64,000 nt of DNA from Pandoraea pneumonica (GTDB lineage Bacteria; Pseudomonadota; Gammaproteobacteria; Burkholderiales; Burkholderiaceae), in NCBI RefSeq assembly GCF_902459645.1, contig NZ_CABPSK010000003.1, positions 124,001-188,000 on the forward strand, given 5' to 3'. Below the pieces are notes generated by a model that was given only the letters and a program-made list of their open reading frames with translations, searched no databases and had not been told where the DNA came from. The position numbers were made by a program, and so were the translations under genes. Shown here one piece after another: positions 59,201 to 64,000 of the stretch; the first letter of the stretch is position 1; each line of letters opens with the position of its first letter.

Positions 59201-60694
59201 ATGACCCGCCCATTGCCCCGCCTTCCGATGTCTTTGCCGTCGCTGTCTGCTCGATCTGTCTCGCGCGCTTTTCCGCGACTTTTTCCGCGCTATTTCTCGT
59301 TCTCCGTGCTGAGCGCCGCGATGCTGCTCGCCGGATGCGGCCTCACGCGCACCGATTACGAACGCCCGGCCCTGCCGGTGCCCGCCCAATACCGTACGCC
59401 GATCGACGCGCCCAGCCACGTCGTCGCGACTGATGAGACCGCAGCTATCGATCCATGGTGGCGAGGTTTTGCCGAACCCGGCCTCGATGCGCTGGTCACG
59501 CGCGCACTGGCAGGTAACCCGGGGCTCGCGCTCAAGTCGCTGCAAGCGGACCGCGACGCGCTTCAGGCGGGCCTCACCGGCGCGAACCGCTGGCCGCAAT
59601 TCTCCGCTTCGATCGCGGGCGCAAAGTCGCGCGCACTCGATGGCCGCAACACGGTCATCGCCCCAAACGGACAGACGAGCTCCGGCACGAATGCGAGCAT
59701 CAGCTACGAGGTCGACCTGTGGAACAAGCTGGCCGCACAACGCGACGCGGCGCAGTGGCAAGCGGCGGCCAGCGCGTGGGATCGCCGCGCCGCGGCGCTC
59801 ACGTTGTCGAGCGATGTCGCGTCGTTGTACTGGCGGCTTGCGTATCTGAACGACAACGTGCGCAGCGCGAAGGAGGACTTGGCGTCCGCCGAAAAGATCG
59901 TGGCGCTGGTCGACGCGCGCCGTCGTGCCGGTGCCGTGTCGGCGCTTGACCCCGTACAGGCACAGCAGGATCGCGACGCTGTTGCGGGCGCGCTGGCCGA
60001 CTGGGAGCGTCTGCGCGACATCGCCCGGCATGCGTTAGCCAATGCCCTTGGCGAGCCAGCACAAACGCGCTTCGCCGAGCGCGAAACGCTGGCCGACGCC
60101 ACGCTCCCCGAGGTCGCGCCCGGCCTGCCTGCGGAGTTGCTGGCTCGCCGCCCGGATCTCGCTGCGGCTGAAACCCGTATGCGCGCACGATTGGCTGACG
60201 TCGATGCAGCGCGTTTGTCGTTCTATCCATCGCTCACGCTCACCGGATCGACGAGCACGACCAGCGATTCGCTGTCGCGGTTGCTCGCGAATCCGGTCGG
60301 CACGCTTGCCGCGACGATTGCCATGCCGTTCCTGCAAGTGCAGACGGCGCGATTCACCACAGCGCTCGCTCGCAACGATTTCGAACAGTCGGGTGTGGCG
60401 TTTCGCAGCACGCTGCTCACCGCGTTAAAGGAAGTCGAGGATGCGCTCGCAACGCGCGAACGCACGTCCGTGCAATACGAAGCGCTGGCGCGCGCGGCCA
60501 CACTGGCGCAGCGGGCCGCCGCGTTGTCCGGAGCGCGTTACCGTGCGGGCGATATCGACGTGCAGTCATGGCTCGATACGCAACGGCTTGCGCGTCAGGC
60601 ACGCCGCAATGCCGCGCAGTCGCGCCTCGATCAGATCGACGCGACGCTCACGCTCATCAAGGCGTTAGGCGGATCGACGAATGGCGATGTGTGA
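59201..60694 (+). CDS. Efflux outer-membrane lipoprotein (NodT/OprM family)
   Basis: This 497-residue TolC-type channel has a basic N-terminus and a lipobox (MLLAGC) giving mature CGLTRTDYERPALPVP. It has two OEP repeats with family blocks such as LLARRPDLAAAETRMRA. It likely completes the MacAB exporter encoded just upstream. Start codons at 59201 and 59228 are both possible; the frame extends upstream to 59048 across the terminator and that part is rejected. Confidence 0.92.
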   Translation: MTRPLPRLPMSLPSLSARSVSRAFPRLFPRYFSFSVLSAAMLLAGCGLTRTDYERPALPVPAQYRTPIDAPSHVVATDETAAIDPWWRGFAEPGLDALVTRALAGNPGLALKSLQADRDALQAGLTGANRWPQFSASIAGAKSRALDGRNTVIAPNGQTSSGTNASISYEVDLWNKLAAQRDAAQWQAAASAWDRRAAALTLSSDVASLYWRLAYLNDNVRSAKEDLASAEKIVALVDARRRAGAVSALDPVQAQQDRDAVAGALADWERLRDIARHALANALGEPAQTRFAERETLADATLPEVAPGLPAELLARRPDLAAAETRMRARLADVDAARLSFYPSLTLTGSTSTTSDSLSRLLANPVGTLAATIAMPFLQVQTARFTTALARNDFEQSGVAFRSTLLTALKEVEDALATRERTSVQYEALARAATLAQRAAALSGARYRAGDIDVQSWLDTQRLARQARRNAAQSRLDQIDATLTLIKALGGSTNGDV

Positions 60695-60745
60695 TGTTGA
60701 TCGTCGCTCGGTCGCGCGAATGTCTGCATGAGGTCTGCGCGAACG

Positions 60746-61282
60746 TCAGCGTGCCGGGTAAGGCTCGCCGAGATCCCAACGAGATTGCCAGTGCTCGACG
60801 TACTGCCGCGCAATCTCGGGGGCATTGCGAATCACGACCACGTTCTCGGAGTTGGTCGTCTCAGCCGACTTCGCGAAATTGAACGAGCCGGTTTCCACCG
60901 TTTCGCCGTCGACGATGATCGTCTTGTCGTGATGGATATTGAAGTGGTCGTTAGTGCGCAACGCTACGCCGTGGCTCGTCACGAAATCCATCGCCGCCCG
61001 GCTCGTTTTGCCGGTGTTGCGTCGCTTGTCGATCACGACGCGCACGTCCACACCGCGCTTTTTCGCATCGACCAGCGCCTGCATGATATCGGGCGCCTGA
61101 AACGAGTACGCGAGCATTTGAATGCTGTGCTTTGCGCTGGCAATGGTCTCCAACACCAGCGTTCGGGCCGAGCCTTCCGGGGAAAAACCCGCCTGAATGG
61201 TGGGTTCGGCGTGCGCCAGCGAAGACGACAGCGGCGCGACGCTCAGCAACACCGCCAGCGCGAAGGTTCGAAGGGTTTTCAT
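60746..61282 (-). CDS. Exported phospholipase-D-family nuclease-like protein
   Basis: This 178-residue protein has a signal peptide (about 1-25, cleavage after AHA) and a single PLD/HKD motif (HHDKTIIVDGETVETGSFN; H, K and D present). It therefore resembles the small periplasmic endonuclease Nuc, which works as a homodimer with one HKD from each subunit. DNA degradation in the periplasm is the likely role; phospholipid hydrolysis is less likely at this size. Its ATG overlaps the stop of the SDR-like gene upstream by four bases. Confidence 0.88.
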   Translation of the reverse strand: MKTLRTFALAVLLSVAPLSSSLAHAEPTIQAGFSPEGSARTLVLETIASAKHSIQMLAYSFQAPDIMQALVDAKKRGVDVRVVIDKRRNTGKTSRAAMDFVTSHGVALRTNDHFNIHHDKTIIVDGETVETGSFNFAKSAETTNSENVVVIRNAPEIARQYVEHWQSRWDLGEPYPAR

Positions 61283-62340
61283 TTCGTCAGTGTCGCCAAT
61301 AGCGCCGCCACGTCCGGATACTTCAGCCGGTAGCCAAGTTCGCGCTTGAGCCGGGTATTGTCCAGGCGCCGCGACTCCGACATGAACGAGAGCAGCGTCG
61401 GCGGAAGTTCTCGCTCAGCGACTTCGCGCGAGATTCGGGCCGGGCGTGTCATGCCCAGCGCATCGGCCACGCGGTCGAAATATTCGCCCATGCGCCACTC
61501 GGTATCGTCGCTCGCGTGCACGACGCGTTGCGGCTTGCCGCGCCACATCGCCCGGATCAGAATCGCCGCCAGATCATCGGCGTGGATATGGTTCGTGTAC
61601 ACGTCGTCCGATTCGCGCAATGCCGGAGTGCCGCGCTCCAGCCGGGCCGTCGGCAACCGGTCAGCCGCGTAGATCCCGGGAATGCGCACGATCGACGCGC
61701 GCCAGCGCACGCGCAAATGCTCCGCCTGCCGCCATCTCGGGCGCGCACCCGCTACGCTCGAACCGCTCGCTGGCGAAATCGTTCGCGCGGGCCCGGCCAG
61801 CCAATCGCGCCGGGCATTGCGCGCGTGTTTCGACGGCCGTCCCAACGCGCGCAAGGTGCGCTCGGCGTCCACACGCCGCTGCCCGCGCGGTGAACGTGCG
61901 CGCGGCGTGCGAGTCTCATCGACCAGCGCACCGCCACAATCGCCGTACACCCCGCTGGTGCTGGCGTAGACCAGGATGCGGCGCGCGGGGCCCAGGCCCC
62001 CCTCGGGTACAATATTGGCCTTCGACGGGTGCAAAAGGGCGGCCCTCAGACGGCGCGTACGAAGGTCGCGCGTGCCACTACCGGCCACCCCGTCGGGCGG
62101 CGCCAGATGCAACACGCGCGGGGCCAGATGGGCGATACGCGCAAGGCTCGCACGGTCATCGAGATTGGCCGCAACGGGCACGGCGCCCGCGGCCCGTAAC
62201 GCCGCATGACGCGCGTCGCTGGACGTCACGGCATAGACGCGAAAGCGTTTGACCAGTGTCGGCAGCGCACGCATGCCGACATCGCCGCAGCCCACGACAA
62301 GCAGGCGCGGGCGACCAAGGGATTTGGACGGATTTTTCAT
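61279..62340 (-). CDS. NAD-dependent epimerase/SDR-like protein (YeeZ-like) with basic insert
   Basis: This 353-residue cytoplasmic protein has an atypical Rossmann fold. The N-terminal dinucleotide motif is LLVVGCGDVGMRAL, YASTSGVYGD carries a Tyr near the SDR active site, and RIPGIYAADRLP matches YeeZ-type epimerase-like proteins. Unusually, about 45 Arg/Ala-rich residues (about 167-213) sit before SIVRIPGIY, where relatives are contiguous; a shorter insert lies near 105-117. Substrate is unknown. It is cotranscribed with the PLD gene and is only 15 bases from the divergent reductase gene. Confidence 0.83.
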   Translation of the reverse strand: MKNPSKSLGRPRLLVVGCGDVGMRALPTLVKRFRVYAVTSSDARHAALRAAGAVPVAANLDDRASLARIAHLAPRVLHLAPPDGVAGSGTRDLRTRRLRAALLHPSKANIVPEGGLGPARRILVYASTSGVYGDCGGALVDETRTPRARSPRGQRRVDAERTLRALGRPSKHARNARRDWLAGPARTISPASGSSVAGARPRWRQAEHLRVRWRASIVRIPGIYAADRLPTARLERGTPALRESDDVYTNHIHADDLAAILIRAMWRGKPQRVVHASDDTEWRMGEYFDRVADALGMTRPARISREVAERELPPTLLSFMSESRRLDNTRLKRELGYRLKYPDVAALLATLTK

Positions 62341-62355
62341 TTTTCGGATTGTAGT

Positions 62356-63390
62356 ATGGCTTACAACGTTTCCCTCGTGCCGAGCGGGCGCGAGTTCCAG
62401 GTGGAAGACGGCGAGGCATTGCTCTCGGCCGCGCTGCGTCAGGGCATCGGCCTGCCTTACGGCTGCAAGAACGGCGGCTGCGGGTCATGCAAGGCAAAGC
62501 TCGTCGAGGGCACCGTCGAACACGGCGCACACTCGGCCTCGGCGCTCACCAAGGACGAAGAAACGCGCGGCTTCGCGCTACTGTGCTGCGCACACGCCAA
62601 GAGCGATGTGGTCATCGAGAGCCGTGAAGTCAAAGGTATCGGCGACATTCCGGTCAAACGCCTGCCCTGCCGCGTGAACGCGCTCACGCGCCTGGCCGAC
62701 GACGTGATCGTCATGCGCTTGCAACTGCCCGCCAACGAACGCTTCCAGTATCTGGCCGGCCAATACATCGAGTTCATCCTGAAAGACGGCCGCCGACGCA
62801 GCTATTCGATGGCCACCGCGCCGCACGAAGAAGGCTTCATCGATCTGCATCTGCGTCATATGCCCGGCGGCGTGTTCACCGATCACGTCTTCAACACGAT
62901 GAAAGAGCGCGAAATTCTGCGCTTCGAAGGCCCGCTCGGCACGTTCTTCTTGCGTGACGATTCGGAGAAGCCCATCGTGCTGCTCGCCTCGGGCACCGGC
63001 TTCGCGCCGATCAAGGCCATCGTCGAACATGCCGTGCACAAGGGACTGAACCGTCCGATGACGCTTTATTGGGGCGCACGGCAATTGAAGGACATCTACA
63101 TGCGCGATCTGGCCGAGCAATGGGCGCGCGAGATTCCGAATTTCACTTTCGTGCCGGTGCTCTCGGAAGCTGCGCCGGAAGACCAGTGGTCGGGCCGCAC
63201 GGGCTTCGTGCACCGCGCCGTGGTCGAGGATCTGCCGGATCTGTCGGGCTACGAGGTGTACGCGTGCGGTGCGCCAGTGATGGTCGAATCGGCCCGCCGC
63301 GACTTCATTGCGCACCACCAGTTGCCGGAAGACGCGTTCTTCGCCGACGCCTTCACCACCGAGGCCGACGACCCGGGGGCCGCGACCTGA
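62356..63390 (+). CDS. Iron-sulfur flavoprotein reductase (CDP-6-deoxy-delta-3,4-glucoseen reductase-like)
   Basis: This 344-residue electron-transfer protein has an N-terminal plant-type 2Fe-2S ferredoxin domain with C37, C42, C45 and C77 ([10 protein letters not shown], then LLCC). The FAD domain carries RSYSMATAP, and the C-terminal NAD(P) domain has [14 protein letters not shown] and ending motif [11 protein letters not shown]. This is the AscD/MmoC-like layout. In betaproteobacteria such stand-alone copies are often named AscD but lack a dideoxysugar cluster, as here, so the partner oxygenase or acceptor is unknown. The frame extends upstream, but ATG 62356 starts the ferredoxin domain. 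Confidence 0.92.
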   Translation: MAYNVSLVPSGREFQVEDGEALLSAALRQGIGLPYGCKNGGCGSCKAKLVEGTVEHGAHSASALTKDEETRGFALLCCAHAKSDVVIESREVKGIGDIPVKRLPCRVNALTRLADDVIVMRLQLPANERFQYLAGQYIEFILKDGRRRSYSMATAPHEEGFIDLHLRHMPGGVFTDHVFNTMKEREILRFEGPLGTFFLRDDSEKPIVLLASGTGFAPIKAIVEHAVHKGLNRPMTLYWGARQLKDIYMRDLAEQWAREIPNFTFVPVLSEAAPEDQWSGRTGFVHRAVVEDLPDLSGYEVYACGAPVMVESARRDFIAHHQLPEDAFFADAFTTEADDPGAAT

Positions 63391-63473
63391 TCGACGGGGG
63401 AATGCTTCGGACTCGCCGGACATGTCGCCAAGGCGCGACAGATGCAGATGTGAGACAAGTTCACGCATTCCCT
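63391..63473. promoter_or_regulatory. Region upstream of the argD-leader promoter, with dyads
   Basis: TGTCGC (63423-63428) and GCGACA (63435-63440) form a small hairpin after the reductase gene. GTGA-N7-TCAC (63450-63464) lies just upstream of the candidate -35 and could be an activator or repressor site. It does not match the A+T-rich ARG-box pattern. Confidence 0.35.
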
Positions 63474-63503
63474 TTGACAAGCGCCGCATCATCGACTTAT
63501 TCT
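63474..63503 (+). promoter_or_regulatory. Candidate sigma-70 promoter TTGACA-N18-TATTCT
   Basis: A perfect -35 TTGACA lies at 63474-63479 and a fair -10 TATTCT at 63498-63503. Transcription would start about 63510-63511, right at the ATG of a short arginine-rich reading frame, so that frame would be translated from a leaderless message. Confidence 0.6.
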
Positions 63504-63510
63504 TGCCGAC

Positions 63511-63597
63511 ATGAACCTGATTGCCATCGCCTCGATCCGACGTCGCCGTACGCTGCCCCTCCCGGGATGCCGCGCGGCGCGCTATGGACTGCGATAA
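63511..63597 (+). CDS. Candidate arginine-rich leader peptide (28 residues)
   Basis: ATG at 63511 to TAA at 63595-63597 encodes 28 residues. Seven are Arg: residues 10-13 in a row (codons CGA CGT CGC CGT), then 21, 24 and 28. It is followed 23 bases later by an intrinsic terminator and then argD. This order (promoter, short frame with regulatory codons, terminator, biosynthetic gene) is that of ribosome-dependent attenuators such as those of his and leu. No Shine-Dalgarno site is seen; translation may be leaderless. I found no clear antiterminator helix. Confidence 0.45.
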   Translation: MNLIAIASIRRRRTLPLPGCRAARYGLR

Positions 63598-63620
63598 CAA
63601 GCGAGTTCTCAAGCACAGCA

Positions 63621-63650
63621 AAGCCACGGGCAAACCCCGTGGCTTTTTTT
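63621..63650 (+). terminator. Intrinsic terminator in the argD leader
   Basis: AAGCCACGGG (63621-63630) and CCCGTGGCTT (63636-63645) pair perfectly around CAAAC, with seven T in a row ending at 63650. It lies 40 bases upstream of the argD start, where it would stop transcripts from the leader promoter unless relieved. Confidence 0.93.
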
Positions 63651-63689
63651 ATTCCTCGTCTCTTTACCTTTCGCCCTTCGGAGACCGTT

Positions 63690-64000
63690 ATGTCGCTTGC
63701 TTCCCAATCTGCCGCCTCGTCATCGTCAACCGCCTCGAGCGCTAAAACTTCCGCCGACGCGAAGTTCGCCGAGTTCGCCACGCACGCCCTGTTGCCGATC
63801 ACGTCGCGCCCGGATCTCGTATTCACCCACGGCAAAGGTGCCTGGCTGTACGACCACGACGGCAAGCGATATCTCGACTTCATCCAAGGCTGGGCCGTCA
63901 ACAGCCTGGGCCACTGCCACCCGGTGATGCGCGACGCGCTCGCCACGCAATCCTCGCAGTTGCTCAACCCGAGCCCGGCGTACTACAACCTGCCGATGAT
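63690..64000 (+). CDS. argD: Acetylornithine aminotransferase-like protein, N-terminal part (cut by window end)
   Basis: The first 103 residues are present. They are a Ser/Ala-rich start, then [19 protein letters not shown] and [19 protein letters not shown], which are characteristic of class III aminotransferases of the acetylornithine/succinylornithine group. The enzyme would use PLP to make N-acetylornithine in arginine synthesis, or act in reverse or on succinylornithine. The PLP lysine lies beyond the edge. A GGAG site precedes the ATG at 63690. Its leader holds a candidate arginine-codon attenuator. Confidence 0.88.
   Translation, partial: MSLASQSAASSSSTASSAKTSADAKFAEFATHALLPITSRPDLVFTHGKGAWLYDHDGKRYLDFIQGWAVNSLGHCHPVMRDALATQSSQLLNPSPAYYNLPM

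Noticed and set aside
63450-63464. ARG box (ArgR operator) upstream of argD
   Set aside because: GTGA-N7-TCAC is symmetric but lacks the A+T-rich TGAAT/ATTCA core of ARG boxes.

Overview
The window is G+C-rich, densely packed chromosomal DNA from a betaproteobacterium. I infer the Burkholderiaceae, perhaps Pandoraea or Burkholderia. The inference rests on protein style: a short H-NS of the HvrA/Bv3F type, a hybrid MaeB malic enzyme, class I PPK2, an AscD-like reductase and several LysR regulators. I see no tRNA, rRNA, insertion sequence, prophage or CRISPR array. Nearly all of the DNA is coding. The one long, clearly A+T-richer stretch is the gap upstream of the hns-like gene (about 32.9-33.8 kb).

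Layout. 0-7 kb: a MocR-type regulator, a TPP riboswitch with thiC, an orphan hypothetical protein, and a CorC/CNNM-type membrane protein. 7-16.5 kb: a complete recC-recB-recD operon on the minus strand, with 4-base ATGA overlaps and an in-frame tandem repeat inside recB. 16.7-19.6 kb: an FUSC-family membrane protein facing an RcsB-like response regulator. 20-32.3 kb: an MdtABC-type RND pump with its outer-membrane factor (minus strand), and a divergent OmpR/EnvZ-type two-component system. 32.5-36 kb: H-NS, a GNAT acetyltransferase and an MFS exporter. 35.9-38.3 kb: a sulfide/persulfide module of two YeeE/YedE proteins, a BigR/SqrR-like ArsR repressor, and a divergent persulfide-dioxygenase-like metallo-hydrolase. 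38.3-43.2 kb: a LysR regulator with a divergent tautomerase, a YXWGXW-type exported protein, and an amino-acid ABC transporter that lacks its ATPase. 43.2-46.7 kb: maeB and a LysR regulator. 46.8-50.9 kb: an autotransporter-heptosyltransferase-like gene, a hipBA toxin-antitoxin pair with an unusually ordered operator array, and a CorA/ZntB channel. 51.2-60.7 kb: PPK2, a second OmpR/EnvZ-type pair, two small unknown genes, and a MacAB pump with its own outer-membrane factor. 60.7-64 kb: a PLD-family exported nuclease, an SDR-like protein, a ferredoxin-reductase, and the start of argD.

How the parts work together. Two similar modules, each a two-component system beside a tripartite exporter, lie about 22 kb apart. 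This suggests paralogous envelope-stress circuits. The sulfur module is self-contained: sensor, detoxifying enzyme and transporters. Several operons show fine-scale expression control. Intrinsic terminators lie inside apparent operons (between the ABC binding protein and its permease, and between macB and its outer-membrane factor), a hairpin lies between response regulator and kinase, and dyads overlap promoters.

The two most novel-looking signals are these. First, a possible attenuator ahead of argD: promoter, a 28-codon leader ORF with four consecutive arginine codons, then an intrinsic terminator. Second, a four-half-site palindromic operator array ahead of hipBA. Both can be read directly from the sequence, but their functions are inferred.
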